Assembly: GCF_001700315.1 (NCBI RefSeq)
Contig: NZ_MASJ01000039.1
Span: 186,001-250,000 of the forward strand
Length of the DNA: 64,000 bases
Source: Caryophanon tenue
GTDB taxonomy: Bacteria > Bacillota > Bacilli > Bacillales_A > Planococcaceae
Direction: 5' to 3'
Below, one piece after another: positions 26,418-36,667 of the stretch. The position numbers and the translations under genes were made by a program. Each line of letters opens with the position of its first letter. The first letter of the stretch is position 1. A model generated the notes under the pieces. The model was not told where the DNA came from. It saw nothing but the letters and a program-made list of their open reading frames with translations, and searched no databases.

Positions 26418-27041
26418 TTATTGTATTTTTTCAACAACAAGCTGTCCTTGTTCATAACGTACGGTATATGTAACTTCACCAACATACGTTAATGTTTCCG
26501 TTGCCACATCAAACGTTACGTCTTCTGATGCTACGCCTTCAATCGACTCAAGTGGTGTTAATTTTCCGCCCATTAAATCATACACTTGCACCACTTTTTT
26601 TGCATCGTCCCCGGTGCCTTCTGTATAACCACCAGCCCATAAGCTGACAAACTCATCTTCATTAAATGTGCCGTAGTTATTATACGTATAGTTCGGGTCT
26701 TCTGAATACATTTCTGTCGCTAAATTCCATTTAACCTCTTCTTCTGTCTCTGCACGGCTAAATACTGACACATATGTATACGCTTTACCTTCTACTTCCG
26801 CTTCATAACTCGTCACAAACTCTGGAATATCATCTTTTGTAAAATCAACCGGCTGAATAAAGTGCGGTTCATTTTCTCCTATATATGTTTCATAGCCTTC
26901 TGACGCTTTAAATTCTGCCATATATTCATCAACAGGTAAAATTTCGATTTCTTCCTGTTCTTCTATTGCTTCCTCTTTATCACTACATGCGGCTAACACT
27001 AATACAGCTAGTGCAGTCGCTCCTAAAAAACGCTTACGCAT
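26418..27041 (-). CDS. Lipoprotein, unknown function
   Basis: 207 residues with a lipoprotein signal (GATALAVLVLAAC, Cys at 19), an acidic linker (EEAIEEQEEIEI) and an extracytoplasmic domain with alternating beta-like segments (KAYTYVSVFSRAE, KKVVQVYDLMGGK, EVTYTVRYEQGQLVVEK). Anchored on the outer face of the membrane. ATG 27041 follows AGGAGGAAGTTAACAT. I do not recognise a family. Single gene, closed by the 26.4-kb terminator. Confidence 0.7.
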   Translation of the reverse strand: MRKRFLGATALAVLVLAACSDKEEAIEEQEEIEILPVDEYMAEFKASEGYETYIGENEPHFIQPVDFTKDDIPEFVTSYEAEVEGKAYTYVSVFSRAETEEEVKWNLATEMYSEDPNYTYNNYGTFNEDEFVSLWAGGYTEGTGDDAKKVVQVYDLMGGKLTPLESIEGVASEDVTFDVATETLTYVGEVTYTVRYEQGQLVVEKIQ

Positions 27042-27161
27042 ATGTTAACTTCCTCCTAATACTACACTCTTCTTTGTTCAGTATAGCATACGATTTCTGG
27101 CGATAAAAAGGGTTTTCCCCCATCCACCTCGAATTCATGTTAAGAGAAAGGAGTTTCGTAC

Positions 27162-27608
27162 ATGCACCGTTATGAAAGCCGTATGCAAAGCGCGTTATTT
27201 ATTCCAATAATCGTTATGTTGTCGACCTTGATGCGTGACCAACATATTCATCCACTGTTTTATAGTATCCCGATTATCCTTTCGCTAGCATGTTGTATTC
27301 GATTTTACTGTACTATACACGACGAGACGATTCACTATAGCGCCAAACTATTTACATTTACATTATTTCAAGCACATCTAACCCCACCAATGATTCACGC
27401 TGTCGAATTTCATCGCAGCAACTGGACCGATAGAAAAGCCATTATTCGTCGCCACGAAGGGATACGCATTGCGCTCACAAATTTTGCGCCGGATACTATT
27501 ACGACCATACTGGAGCAATTTTGTTTGACGCATGACATCCCGATTAAAAAACATCGTGACTATATCATTTTAGAAAAGCGCGCCGCACGTAAATCAAAAA
27601 ATACATAG
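27162..27608 (+). CDS. Membrane protein, unknown function
   Basis: 148 residues: two hydrophobic segments (ALFIPIIVMLSTLM; FYSIPIILSLACCIRFY) followed by a soluble C-terminal half with THAVEFHRS-like and IRIALTNFAPDTITTILEQF segments that resemble a PH-like domain of small membrane proteins; that resemblance is weak. ATG 27162 follows AAAGGAGTTTCGTAC. Ends at a strong terminator. Confidence 0.6.
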   Translation: MHRYESRMQSALFIPIIVMLSTLMRDQHIHPLFYSIPIILSLACCIRFYCTIHDETIHYSAKLFTFTLFQAHLTPPMIHAVEFHRSNWTDRKAIIRRHEGIRIALTNFAPDTITTILEQFCLTHDIPIKKHRDYIILEKRAARKSKNT

Positions 27609-27609
27609 G

Positions 27610-27642
27610 AAAAACACCATGCCCGTCTTGGCATGGTGTTTT
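27610..27642 (+). terminator. Terminator after the 148-residue membrane protein gene
   Basis: AAAACACCATGCC / GGCATGGTGTTTT with a six-base loop. Confidence 0.88.
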
Positions 27643-27758
27643 ATGTAACAGCCTGCTTTCTCCCTCTGTTTACTCACAAGCTGCGCTATTCAATTGTGCC
27701 TCACTGGACATCATTAATTGAGGATTGCTAATATTCAAATAACCAATTTTATAACAAT

Positions 27759-27785
27759 GCCGGGCAACGTCAAACATTGTCCGGC
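27759..27785 (-). terminator. Possible terminator after argH
   Basis: On the minus strand GCCGGaCAA / TTGcCCGGC just after the argH stop, followed by ATTGTTAT rather than a clean T run. Confidence 0.45.
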
Positions 27786-27793
27786 AGCGTTTA

Positions 27794-29167
27794 TTATGAA
27801 AGTAATGCCTTTGCCGCTTCAAGTTGGATTTTCACTTGTTCAAAACCAGTACCACCTAAAGAATTACGACGAGAAACTGCTGCAACTGGCGCTAATACAT
27901 CATAAATGTCCGCTTCAATCAGTTCGCTTTCCTTCTTCATTTCTTCTAATGGTAAGTCTAATAAGTAAATGCCTTGTTGAATGCATGTAAATACTAATTT
28001 ACCTGTTACTTCGTGCGCTTCGCGGAATGGCATTCCCTTCGTCGCTAAGTAATCAGCTAGTTCAGTTGCGTTTGAGAAGTCCGACTGTACAGCTTGTTCT
28101 AAACGTGCTGTATTAATCGTCATCGTACGCACCATACCTTCAAAGATTTTTAGAGAACCAAGTACTGTTTGAACTGTGTCAAACATACCCTCTTTATCCT
28201 CTTGCATATCTTTGTTATACGTAAGTGGTGTACCTTTTAGCACCGTTAATAAGCCCATTAAATTACCATACACGCGTCCAGATTTGCCGCGAATTAACTC
28301 CGCCATATCTGGATTTTTCTTTTGTGGCATAATCGATGAACCCGTTGAGAACGCGTCATCTAACTCGATGAATTTAAACTCATCTGTTGACCATAAAATA
28401 ATTTCTTCTGCAAAACGTGATAAGTGCGCCATCATCAGTGAAGAATTTGATAAAAATTCTACGATGAAATCACGGTCACTTACTGCGTCCATTGAGTTTT
28501 GATACACTTGGCTAAAGCCTAAAAGCTCCGCTGACTTTAAGCGGTCGATTGGGAAAGTCGTACCCGCCATTGCGCCCGCGCCAAGTGGTAAAATATCAAT
28601 GCGTTTTACCGATTCTGTAAAACGTTGCTTATCGCGTTCAAGCATCCAGAAATAAGCCATTAAATGGTGTGCAAACGAAATTGGTTGTGCGCGTTGTAAA
28701 TGCGTATAGCCTGGTGCAATTGTTTCAACATGCTGTTCGGCCTTTTCTAAAATCGTCGCTTGGAACGTCTCGATTAAATCGATAACCTCCGCTACACGTT
28801 TCTTTAAGAAAAGGTGCATATCTGTTGCAACTTGGTCGTTACGGCTACGTCCTGTATGCAGTTTCCCACCTACTGGGCCAATTAAATCAATTAGCATTTT
28901 TTCAAGATTTAAGTGAATGTCCTCATTCGCTACTGTAAACTCAAGTTGTCCAGCCTCTGCCTTCACATTTAACTCACGTAAGCCGCCAAGAATTTTCTCT
29001 ACATCTTCAGCAGGTAAAATTCCTTGTGCGCCTAACATCGTTACGTGCGCGATTGAACCTTCAATATCTTCCATTACTAACTGTTGGTCAAAGCCGATTG
29101 ACGCACCAAATTCATCTACCCAAGCTTCCGCTGATTTTTGGAAACGTCCACCCCATAATTTCGTCAT
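27794..29167 (-). CDS. argH: Argininosuccinate lyase
   Basis: 457 residues, full length for the family. The superfamily signature [12 protein letters not shown] carries the catalytic loop Ser; other fixed motifs are KLWGGRFQ at the N-terminus, [13 protein letters not shown] and YTHLQRAQP. It splits argininosuccinate into arginine and fumarate, the last step of arginine synthesis, in the cytoplasm. It lies 56 bases after argG, so the two form an argGH operon. Confidence 0.97.
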   Translation of the reverse strand: MTKLWGGRFQKSAEAWVDEFGASIGFDQQLVMEDIEGSIAHVTMLGAQGILPAEDVEKILGGLRELNVKAEAGQLEFTVANEDIHLNLEKMLIDLIGPVGGKLHTGRSRNDQVATDMHLFLKKRVAEVIDLIETFQATILEKAEQHVETIAPGYTHLQRAQPISFAHHLMAYFWMLERDKQRFTESVKRIDILPLGAGAMAGTTFPIDRLKSAELLGFSQVYQNSMDAVSDRDFIVEFLSNSSLMMAHLSRFAEEIILWSTDEFKFIELDDAFSTGSSIMPQKKNPDMAELIRGKSGRVYGNLMGLLTVLKGTPLTYNKDMQEDKEGMFDTVQTVLGSLKIFEGMVRTMTINTARLEQAVQSDFSNATELADYLATKGMPFREAHEVTGKLVFTCIQQGIYLLDLPLEEMKKESELIEADIYDVLAPVAAVSRRNSLGGTGFEQVKIQLEAAKALLS

Positions 29168-29223
29168 GTTCTACACCTGTCCTTACTTCTATAAAGGAAG
29201 AGGGACAAGCCCTCACCTTCTTC

Positions 29224-30417
29224 TTATTTTTTGTTTACTTCTGATGCTACAACTGTTGGCATACCGAATAATTCGATGAAGCCTACTGCTGAAGCGTGGT
29301 TGAATTGGTCATGTTTAGAGTACGTTGCAAGCTCTTCAGAATATAAAGAGTTTGGTGATTTACGTCCTTCTACAATTGCGTGACCTTTAAATAATTTCAC
29401 ACGTACTGTACCGTTTACGTATTGTTGTGTTTCTTTTAAGAATGCTTGTAATGCTTCACGTACTGGATTGAACCATAAACCGTTATAAATAATTTCTGAT
29501 AACTTATGTTCAATAATTGGCTTGAAGTGTGCTACTTCTTTTACAAGCGTAATATCTTCTAATTCTTTATGTGCAGTTAATAACACTTTTGCACCTGGAA
29601 TTTCGTATACTTCACGAGATTTAATACCAACTAAACGGTTTTCTACGTGGTCGATACGGCCGATACCGTGTGCGCCTGCTACAGCGTTTAATTCTTGAAT
29701 TAAGTCTGCTAATTTCATTTCTTTTCCGTTTAATGATACTGGTTTACCAGCAACGAATTCGATTTCAATGATTTCAGCTGTATCTGGTGTGTTTTCAAGC
29801 GCCACTGTTAAGCCGTAAGCTTCTTCTGGTGGTGCTACCCAAGGATCTTCCATTACGCCAGCTTCGTTTGCACGACCCCATAAGTTTTGGTCGATTGAGA
29901 ATGGAGAATCAAGTGTTGCAGGAATCGGTACACCATGCTTTTGTGCGTATTCGATTTCTTCATCACGGCTCCAGCCCCACTCACGAACAGGTGCTAAAAC
30001 TTCTAAATCTGGATTTAATGCTTTAATTGATACTTCAAAACGAACTTGGTCATTCCCTTTACCTGTGCAACCGTGTGCAACAGCGTCAGCGTTTGTTTCG
30101 TTTGCAATTTCAACTAATTTTTTTGAAATTAACGGACGAGATAATGCTGATACTAATGGATACTTTTGCTCGTACCAAGTATGACCTTGTAAAGAAGTTA
30201 ATACGAAGTCTTCAGCGAATTCGTCTTTTGCGTCGATCATGTAAGATTCAACCGCACCAACTTGTAACGCTTTGTTTTTGATGAATTCTAAGTCTTTTCC
30301 TTCACCTACATCAAGACATACCGCAATAACGTCCCAACCTTGTTCTTTTAACCATGGAATTGCTACTGAAGTATCAAGACCACCTGAATATGCAAGTACT
30401 ACTTTTTTGTTTGCCAT
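29224..30417 (-). CDS. argG: Argininosuccinate synthase
   Basis: 397 residues. AYSGGLDTS near the N-terminus is the ATP pyrophosphatase loop; [13 protein letters not shown] and [17 protein letters not shown] bind citrulline and aspartate. It joins citrulline and aspartate to argininosuccinate. ATG 30417 follows TTTGGAGGC. The upstream gap of 250 bases contains the terminator of the preceding gene and an AT-rich promoter region; arginine repression is expected but no clear ARG box could be fixed. Confidence 0.97.
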   Translation of the reverse strand: MANKKVVLAYSGGLDTSVAIPWLKEQGWDVIAVCLDVGEGKDLEFIKNKALQVGAVESYMIDAKDEFAEDFVLTSLQGHTWYEQKYPLVSALSRPLISKKLVEIANETNADAVAHGCTGKGNDQVRFEVSIKALNPDLEVLAPVREWGWSRDEEIEYAQKHGVPIPATLDSPFSIDQNLWGRANEAGVMEDPWVAPPEEAYGLTVALENTPDTAEIIEIEFVAGKPVSLNGKEMKLADLIQELNAVAGAHGIGRIDHVENRLVGIKSREVYEIPGAKVLLTAHKELEDITLVKEVAHFKPIIEHKLSEIIYNGLWFNPVREALQAFLKETQQYVNGTVRVKLFKGHAIVEGRKSPNSLYSEELATYSKHDQFNHASAVGFIELFGMPTVVASEVNKK

Positions 30418-30532
30418 AAGAATGTTGCCTCCAAATTATATAATCAATATTGTATGTTTATACGTTTCTTTAAAACTTTATACACGAATAGTAACACGTA
30501 ATAAAAATTAGCGCAAGTGCATTTTTATAAAA

Positions 30533-30568
30533 AAATAGACTTTTTCAAATGAATGAAAAAGTCTATTT
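30533..30568 (-). terminator. Terminator upstream of argG (for the 30.7-33.1 kb operon)
   Basis: Perfect 15-bp stem AAATAGACTTTTTCA / TGAAAAAGTCTATTT, then a run of T on the minus strand. Confidence 0.85.
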
Positions 30569-30667
30569 ATACAAGCGTTCGTTGTCGCTCGTTCATGTGT
30601 AATTTTTCTGCATTTTGCACAATCACGCTATACAAGTAATATGCATTTTCTTGAATATCTTTGTATA

Positions 30668-31339
30668 TCAGTCACCTTCAAAGCCAAAACGCTTCCCTCG
30701 GCCCAACCATTTCTTCGTTAGCACAAGCATCGTCATTAAAAATAATTCAAATAAATTGGTGATGGCACTACTTGGCACACTAAACGACACCATACTGCCA
30801 ATCGTCATAACTACCACACCGATGAAAAACCATGGCCACTTACGCTGTAACAATAAAAACAAGCTACAAATCAGCATAACAACCGTTGCTAATAAAATCA
30901 TGACAGGTGGCCCACTATGTTCTGCTGTCGACTCATATCGAAGCGCGCCGTATTCTAGCGCCGGCTGTAAAGATAAATCCCATACGCCAATCATAAACTC
31001 AATGACCATCAACACAATGGTATACAATGTAGCGATTAAAAATACAGCGCGATGTTTTGCCCAGCGAATATTCGCCTCACGTAACGCAGCGACTGAAAAT
31101 ACAACAAGTAATGGGGTGATAAATGCATGTAATACAAAGCGCATATAATTTAAATAGTATAAAATATCACTTTCACCGATGACTTTTCCTAATGCAATAA
31201 TACCGTTATCGTAAATAAGCGCTAAAATAATAAGGTATAATACATTCGTCCATACAAAACGAGGTTCACTTCGCTGCAATAGCCAAATAATCAAGCCAAT
31301 ATACGCTACTGTAAATAATGTATAAATGAGTGTATCCAT
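30668..31339 (-). CDS. Polytopic membrane protein, unknown function
   Basis: 223 residues with about seven hydrophobic helices (LIYTLFTVAYIGLIIWLL through FELFLMTMLVLTKKWLG). ATG 31339 follows GGAGGGCGTAC. It lies 81 bases after the SDR gene on the same strand and may be its last co-transcribed gene. No recognised family or motif. Confidence 0.65.
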   Translation of the reverse strand: MDTLIYTLFTVAYIGLIIWLLQRSEPRFVWTNVLYLIILALIYDNGIIALGKVIGESDILYYLNYMRFVLHAFITPLLVVFSVAALREANIRWAKHRAVFLIATLYTIVLMVIEFMIGVWDLSLQPALEYGALRYESTAEHSGPPVMILLATVVMLICSLFLLLQRKWPWFFIGVVVMTIGSMVSFSVPSSAITNLFELFLMTMLVLTKKWLGRGKRFGFEGD

Positions 31340-31420
31340 GTACGCCCTCCTCTTTCTCCTATTCGTAAAACGAGCATCGAAAGCTCCCTTTATGCATTGG
31401 TCGCGCTGTTTCACAAACAC

Positions 31421-32161
31421 TTATTTCTTATCAAATAAAGGCTTCGCAATTCGTTCAAATAATGCTGGGGCGATTGCATACAATTTGCTTGAAATCCCCA
31501 TCATGCGTGGTAAATTGACTTCACGCTTCCGTGTACACATCAATGTCATCACTTCGTCCGCAACAACTTCCGGCTTCAATAGAAAACGACCAAGTGATTG
31601 TTTATAATTACCTGTCGTGTCTGCATGGTCAATAAATGGTGTATCAATTGGCCCTGGATGAATAGCTGATACGGTAATGCCTTCTTTTGCCAGCTCCATT
31701 CGTAAGCCATTGACATAGCCGACAATTGCAAATTTCGTTGCGGCATACACACTCGCTTTTGGTGTTGGTACTTTTCCTGCTTGCGAACCGATAAAAATAA
31801 ACTGACTACCGGGTTGCATTTTCGCTGTAATGTGACGTACAAAATGCATCGGTGCACGCACATTTACATCTAACATCGCATCAATTTCAGATGGATGTAA
31901 CACATTTGCTTGTTTAAATGTCGCGACACCTGCTGAAAAAACGACAATATCAAGTGGCGGCAATTGCGCACTCACCCGTTCAAAACTCGCCACATCACGT
32001 AAATCAGCTTCGATTGGAATAGCCCCGAGTGTTTGTAATGTTTGAAGTGTCGCAGCGTTTCTACCTGTCGCGTATACGGTATGTCCCGCTTCAATGCATT
32101 TTTTTGCAATGAGTAGCCCAACACCACTCGTTGCACCTGTAATAAAAATTTTTTTCGTCAT
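31421..32161 (-). CDS. Short-chain dehydrogenase/reductase (YqjQ-like)
   Basis: 246 residues with a classical SDR layout: nucleotide-binding TGATSGVG (residues 8-15), a structural FSAGVA in place of NNAG, catalytic Ser in IFIGSQAG and YAATK (Tyr/Lys). The cofactor is NAD(P)H; the substrate is unknown. ATG 32161 overlaps the stop of the MBL gene (ATGA), so they are translationally coupled. In B. subtilis yqjP (MBL) and yqjQ (SDR) sit next to proI, the same arrangement as here. Confidence 0.88.
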   Translation of the reverse strand: MTKKIFITGATSGVGLLIAKKCIEAGHTVYATGRNAATLQTLQTLGAIPIEADLRDVASFERVSAQLPPLDIVVFSAGVATFKQANVLHPSEIDAMLDVNVRAPMHFVRHITAKMQPGSQFIFIGSQAGKVPTPKASVYAATKFAIVGYVNGLRMELAKEGITVSAIHPGPIDTPFIDHADTTGNYKQSLGRFLLKPEVVADEVMTLMCTRKREVNLPRMMGISSKLYAIAPALFERIAKPLFDKK

Positions 32162-33108
32162 AATGCCCTCAATGTATAATAGTAAGTTTCATTGTCATAC
32201 ACAATATCGAGTGCTTGTTGTTGCACTAAATAATCCAGCTGTGCCAATGTTTCAGATAAAGTAAGCGCTGGCTGCTTAAAAAATACAGGTCCAAATAATT
32301 GTTTGGCAATTTGAACGGTTGTGTAGCGCTGCCCCTTCACAAAGAATGTTTGTACTTTTTGTGCGCGTGCACGTTGCTCTGCTAAAATTTCTGCAATACG
32401 TCCACGTACATCTGTTACGACTTCCCCGTGCCCTGTATATAACGCATCAATCGCAAGTTCGTTCGTATGTGCTAATGAGGCATGATATTTTAAAATCGAA
32501 GACTCTCGCTCTAGCGATAAATCTAGTGGTGGTTCAACAAATGGATTTGGTGAAATCGTATCTAAAATTAAATCACCACCAAAGCCCACACCTGTTTGTT
32601 CATTCACAAAAATTAAGTGGCTTTGACAATGCCCTGGTGTGTAGTGTGCGACAAATCCGGGCATGCCGGGTACTTCGTCTCCGTGCGCTAAAAAATGCGT
32701 CACTGGATTTGTCCCGAAATGCTCCATATCCGACTTCATAAAATCTTGCAGCATCGCGTCTACGCCGTGAATGCCGTGCTGTGCAAGTAAATGCAAGTGA
32801 AACTTCTCATAATACGCAAAAAATGCTTCGGTCGGCTGCAAAAAGTGATTACAGTACGGATGCCCAACAATCGTAGCATTCGGAAAAGCGTCAACTAAGC
32901 CACAATGGTCCGGATGATGATGGGTTAAAACGACTTGCTCAACATCCGCTAATGTATAGCCCATCGTCCGAAGCGCATCCTCAACTTGCTGTTTACCTTC
33001 TTCACTTTTAAAACCTGCATCAATTAATGTCAAAGTTTCTCCTTTTGTGATAAACAGGTTGACGATATTGCGATAAATTGTTTGAATAGAAACACGTGTA
33101 ATATCCAT
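32158..33108 (-). CDS. MBL-fold metallohydrolase (YqjP-like)
   Basis: 316 residues with the metal site THHHPDHCG (His 63-His 68), a later YTPGHCQSHL histidine, GGDLILD and TGHGE, all expected in the metallo-beta-lactamase fold. A C-terminal winged-helix-like domain (YTTVQIAKQLFG) is typical of the group. It probably hydrolyses a thioester or ester; substrate unknown. ATG 33108 follows AGGGGTGTACAT. It is divergent from the proC T-box leader. Confidence 0.88.
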   Translation of the reverse strand: MDITRVSIQTIYRNIVNLFITKGETLTLIDAGFKSEEGKQQVEDALRTMGYTLADVEQVVLTHHHPDHCGLVDAFPNATIVGHPYCNHFLQPTEAFFAYYEKFHLHLLAQHGIHGVDAMLQDFMKSDMEHFGTNPVTHFLAHGDEVPGMPGFVAHYTPGHCQSHLIFVNEQTGVGFGGDLILDTISPNPFVEPPLDLSLERESSILKYHASLAHTNELAIDALYTGHGEVVTDVRGRIAEILAEQRARAQKVQTFFVKGQRYTTVQIAKQLFGPVFFKQPALTLSETLAQLDYLVQQQALDIVYDNETYYYTLRAL

Positions 33109-33189
33109 ATGTACACCCCTTTGTACTGAATAATAACTCATAGTTTTAGTGTACACGTTTTTTCGCAATCCGTCATTGACGATTGTTTT

Positions 33190-33458
33190 GTTATAATTTA
33201 GAATAGTACAAAAATACGAGCGTTGATGAAGACATGTTTCCTATAGAAGGTTTTTAGAGAGTGTTCCCACTGGCTGCAAGGAGCATAACCCACTGTATAT
33301 GGTCAAACCCTCCTTCTGAGCTGCTAGAAAACTAGCCGCATGCCCTAGCGTTAACAAGGGTTCATAAAGTGGTCAATACTCTTATTGGCAAACTAAGGTG
33401 GTACCGCGGAGCTAAAGCGTCTTCGTCCTTAAATTTTAGGACGAAAACGCTTTTTTAT
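33190..33458 (+). promoter_or_regulatory. T-box leader of proC (probably tRNA-Pro), with promoter and terminator
   Basis: An extended -10 (TGTTATAAT, 33189-33197) starts the leader. Stem I is shown by AGAGAG (33256-33261) and the pairing AGAAGG / CCTTCT. The T-box AAGGTGGTACCGCG (33395-33408) is unmistakable and would base-pair with the tRNA acceptor end. The terminator GCGTcTTCGTCCT / AGGACGAAaACGC, then TTTTTT, spans 33416-33456. An ACCCTCC run (33307-33313) in the 3' strand of stem I could supply a proline CCC or CCU specifier. Uncharged tRNA-Pro would allow proC transcription. Confidence 0.92.
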
Positions 33459-33477
33459 ATGTATAGGAGGAAATAAT

Positions 33478-34284
33478 ATGCAAAATATTTTATTTGTCGG
33501 TGCTGGTTCAATGGCTGAAGCATTACTACAAGGATGGATTCGTGAACAAGTGGTAAAACCAGGACATATTTATGTGACGAACCGTTCAAACAAAGCTCGC
33601 TTAACGGAGCTACAAACACGATACGGTGTAAAAATACTGGCAAACAATGAAAAAATCGCGCATATGGATATTATCGTATTAGCGATGAAACCGAAAGATG
33701 TTCATACAAGTATGGAACAGCTACGTCCGTTTATCGCGAATAATACGATTATTTTATCCGTACTTGCAGGTATTGCGATGGAAACCATTCAAGTCGGCTT
33801 AGGTGAGCGTCCGATTGCTCGCGTGATGCCTAATACGTCAGCAACACTTGGTATGAGTGCGAGCGGTATTGCGTTTAATGACGTGATGACAGCAGAGCAA
33901 AAAGCATTTTTCATGACATTATTAAATGCAGTCGGCACAGTTGTCGAAGTGCCGGAAGACCAATTACATGCGGTAACCGCTCTTTCTGGTAGCGGTCCCG
34001 CATATATTTATTATGTAATGGAAGCATTTTTAGCAGCTGGTGAAAAGCTCGGTGTTGAAAAAGAAACGGTTCGCGCACTGATGACGCAAACGATTGCTGG
34101 CTCTGCCGCTATGTTAAAACGCTTTGATGAAGAACCTGCGACACTGCGTAAACAAGTAACCTCTCCAGGTGGCACAACTGAAGCAGGTATCCGCGTATTA
34201 GATGAACTACATGTAAAAGATGCCATTGAAAATTGTGTGATGAGCGCTGAAAAACGCTCGCGTGAACTCGCAAGCGGCAAATAG
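33478..34284 (+). CDS. proC: Pyrroline-5-carboxylate reductase
   Basis: 268 residues. The N-terminal LFVGAGSMAEALLQGW is the NADPH-binding Rossmann start; ALSGSGPAYIYYVMEA and VTSPGGTTEAGI are the diagnostic C-terminal motifs. It reduces pyrroline-5-carboxylate to proline, the last step of proline synthesis. ATG 33478 follows ATAGGAGGAAATAAT, only 21 bases after the T-box terminator. By leader and neighbours (YqjP/YqjQ) it corresponds to B. subtilis proI. Confidence 0.96.
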   Translation: MQNILFVGAGSMAEALLQGWIREQVVKPGHIYVTNRSNKARLTELQTRYGVKILANNEKIAHMDIIVLAMKPKDVHTSMEQLRPFIANNTIILSVLAGIAMETIQVGLGERPIARVMPNTSATLGMSASGIAFNDVMTAEQKAFFMTLLNAVGTVVEVPEDQLHAVTALSGSGPAYIYYVMEAFLAAGEKLGVEKETVRALMTQTIAGSAAMLKRFDEEPATLRKQVTSPGGTTEAGIRVLDELHVKDAIENCVMSAEKRSRELASGK

Positions 34285-34291
34285 CGATTTT

Positions 34292-34331
34292 AAAACGAGT
34301 GCTTTTTTTCTGAGCGCTCGTTTTTTTTTTA
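34292..34331 (+). terminator. Terminator after proC
   Basis: AACGAGTGC / GCGCTCGTT with a T-rich loop, followed by nine or more T. Confidence 0.8.
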
Positions 34332-34398
34332 TAAATTTGACATCCTTTTGCATAATGATACGTAGAATACATATTAACGTATAAAGGAGCCTTGCATT

Positions 34399-35295
34399 AT
34401 GTTACAACTTGAAAACGTCGTCAAACGTTACAAAGACTTTACAGCTGTTGATCAACTGTCGTTTATCATGGAACCGGGTGAGATTTTCGGTCTTATCGGA
34501 CAAAACGGCGCTGGTAAAACGACCACATTCCGCATGATTTTAGATTTGCAAGAAACGACAGAAGGCACGATTACATGGGAAGGTCAGCCAATTCGTAACA
34601 TTAACCGTGACTACCTCGGTTATTTACCAGAGGAACGCGGTATTTTTCCAACGATGAAAGTCGAGGAACAATTACTGTATTTAGGTGAGTTGCGTGGTAT
34701 GACGAAAAAAGACGCGAAAGAACAGGCACAATTTTGGATTGAGCGTTTTGAGCTAGACGATAAGCGCAATGAAAAAGCGGAAACATTATCAAAAGGGAAT
34801 CAGCAAAAGGTACAGCTAATTGCAAGCTTTATCCATCGCCCTAAATTTTTAATTTTGGATGAACCCTTTAGTGGTCTTGACCCGGTCAATAAAGATTTAC
34901 TAAAGGATGCCATTTTATTATTAAAAGACCGCGGGACAACGATTTTATTTTCAAGTCACCAAATGGAAAACGTTGAAGAATTATGCGACCATTTATGCAT
35001 TTTAAAACAGGGGCACTCTTTGTTTGCGGGTAGCTTACTCGATTTAAAAAAGCAATACGGTAAAGTAAAATTACGCTTACGCACCGATTACCCACTGGAT
35101 GCGCTCGCTGCATTAGAAGGTGTTGAAGAAGCGACAGCGTTCCGTGATGAATATATGATTACGCTCCAAGACGAACGCTATGCAAAGACGATTTTTGACA
35201 TCGTCAGCAACGGACTATTTATTGAAAAGTTTAGTTTGGACTATTTATCACTCGATGAAATTTTCAAACATAAAGTAGGTGGCACACATGTCTAA
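34399..35295 (+). CDS. ABC transporter ATP-binding protein (YhaQ/NatA-like)
   Basis: 298 residues: Walker A GQNGAGKTT, signature LSKGNQQKV (SKGNQQ is typical of the NatA/YhaQ group), Walker B LILDEPFSGLDP and a switch His in FSSHQM. A C-terminal regulatory extension follows. It energises the ABC-2 permease encoded next, whose start overlaps its end by eight bases. The B. subtilis relatives are NatAB (Na+ extrusion) and YhaQP; the substrate here is unknown. ATG 34399 follows AAAGGAGCC. Confidence 0.9.
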   Translation: MLQLENVVKRYKDFTAVDQLSFIMEPGEIFGLIGQNGAGKTTTFRMILDLQETTEGTITWEGQPIRNINRDYLGYLPEERGIFPTMKVEEQLLYLGELRGMTKKDAKEQAQFWIERFELDDKRNEKAETLSKGNQQKVQLIASFIHRPKFLILDEPFSGLDPVNKDLLKDAILLLKDRGTTILFSSHQMENVEELCDHLCILKQGHSLFAGSLLDLKKQYGKVKLRLRTDYPLDALAALEGVEEATAFRDEYMITLQDERYAKTIFDIVSNGLFIEKFSLDYLSLDEIFKHKVGGTHV

Positions 35296-36526
35296 GTTTA
35301 TGATTTTAGCGAAAAAATCGTACATTCAAAAAGTAACGTCGAAATCCTTTTTATTTGGGACACTCATTTATTTACTGATCTTAACCGGTGCGGCATTTTG
35401 GCCACAAATTAGTGATGCGCTCTTCAATGATGAGGCCCAACAAATTACAGTACTCAATGACACAGACGCCAATTTAGAAGAACTCCTTATTTCAAATGCA
35501 GATTTTACGTATACATTTAGCGATGAATCTGTTGCAGCCATTGAACAACAAATTACCGATGACCCGGAAGCCATCGCGTTACATATTCGCGATGAAGATG
35601 GTGTTTTACATGCAGATTTAATGAGCTATGACCCACTGCCATTAAATGATGAAACAGCGATTTTAAGCACATTAGATTATGCCAATAAAATTTATGCGGT
35701 ACAGCAGCTCAACTTATCAGCAGCTGATGCAAATAATATTTTAAATGCCCAACCCGTCACAACGACAAAAATTTTAAACGTCGATATTGAAAACGACAAA
35801 TCCGAGGGCGAAAAAACAGCAGGTGTGTGGATTTCCTATGTTGTCGGTATTATCATCTTTGCGTTTATTATGATGTACTTAACGATGATTATTACCGAAG
35901 TAGCCTCGGAAAAAGGGTCACGTGCTCTTGAAATGCTGCTTGTATCGATTAAACCAACAACACATTTCAACGCAAAAATCATTTCGATTTTTGCATTAGC
36001 ATTAACACAAGGTATTGTGATTGTTGGCTATGCCTTCCTCATTTTCTCACTTGTTGGTGACGGCGATATGCTATCTGTTATTCAAGATATTTTCAAAGAT
36101 ATTTCTGGCGAGTATATTTTCTTTACAGTAGCGTTCTTAATTTTAACAATTTTATTATATTTAATTATTGGTGCGCTGTTTGGCTCACTCGTTGCCAAAG
36201 TAGAAGAAGCGAACCAAGTGATGTCACCGATTATGATGGTAACACTTGCAGGCTTTTACATTATGCTGTCAGGCACATGGAATCCAGACACATTGCTAAT
36301 TAAAATTTCAAGCTTTATTCCACTTATTTCAGGGATGGTGCTACCGCTTCGTTTATCAGGTACGAATATGTCGAGTATCGAAGCATGGATTTCGCTCGGT
36401 ATTTTAGTAGCGACTATCGTCATTGTTTATATGGTCAGCATGTCATTTTATAAACGTGCTGTACTCACATATTCAACAGGCGGTGTTTTACAAAAAATCA
36501 AGACAATTATGAAAGTAACAAGCTAA
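35288..36526 (+). CDS. ABC-2 type permease (YhaP/NatB-like)
   Basis: 412 residues: one N-terminal helix, a ~140-residue extracytoplasmic domain, then five or six helices with the motif EVASEKGSRALEMLLVSIKP that is conserved in NatB-like permeases. ATG 35288 follows AGGTGG by five bases, overlapping the ATPase gene by eight bases; GTG at 35279 is an alternative. Together with the ATPase it forms an exporter. Confidence 0.9.
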   Translation: MSKFMILAKKSYIQKVTSKSFLFGTLIYLLILTGAAFWPQISDALFNDEAQQITVLNDTDANLEELLISNADFTYTFSDESVAAIEQQITDDPEAIALHIRDEDGVLHADLMSYDPLPLNDETAILSTLDYANKIYAVQQLNLSAADANNILNAQPVTTTKILNVDIENDKSEGEKTAGVWISYVVGIIIFAFIMMYLTMIITEVASEKGSRALEMLLVSIKPTTHFNAKIISIFALALTQGIVIVGYAFLIFSLVGDGDMLSVIQDIFKDISGEYIFFTVAFLILTILLYLIIGALFGSLVAKVEEANQVMSPIMMVTLAGFYIMLSGTWNPDTLLIKISSFIPLISGMVLPLRLSGTNMSSIEAWISLGILVATIVIVYMVSMSFYKRAVLTYSTGGVLQKIKTIMKVTS

Positions 36527-36621
36527 TGTTACGTATTGTGTGACAATTGATTTCAAACAATCTTCACAATTTTCACCGAATTTTCAAACTTTTTTATGTT
36601 ACACTAAATGCAACAAGAAAA

Positions 36622-36650
36622 AGAGATGCCCATTATTTTGGAGCATCTCT
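36622..36650 (-). terminator. Terminator between the ABC operon and uspA
   Basis: AGAGATGC / GCATCTCT hairpin; on the minus strand it is followed by TTTTTCTTG, so it mainly serves the uspA gene. Confidence 0.7.
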
Positions 36651-36667
36651 CGTTTCATTTTCAGTGC

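Noticed and set aside
30451-30464. TGTATGTTTATACG before argG as an ARG box
   Set aside because: Only a partial match to the ArgR consensus and in a very AT-rich leader; not specific enough to report as a feature.
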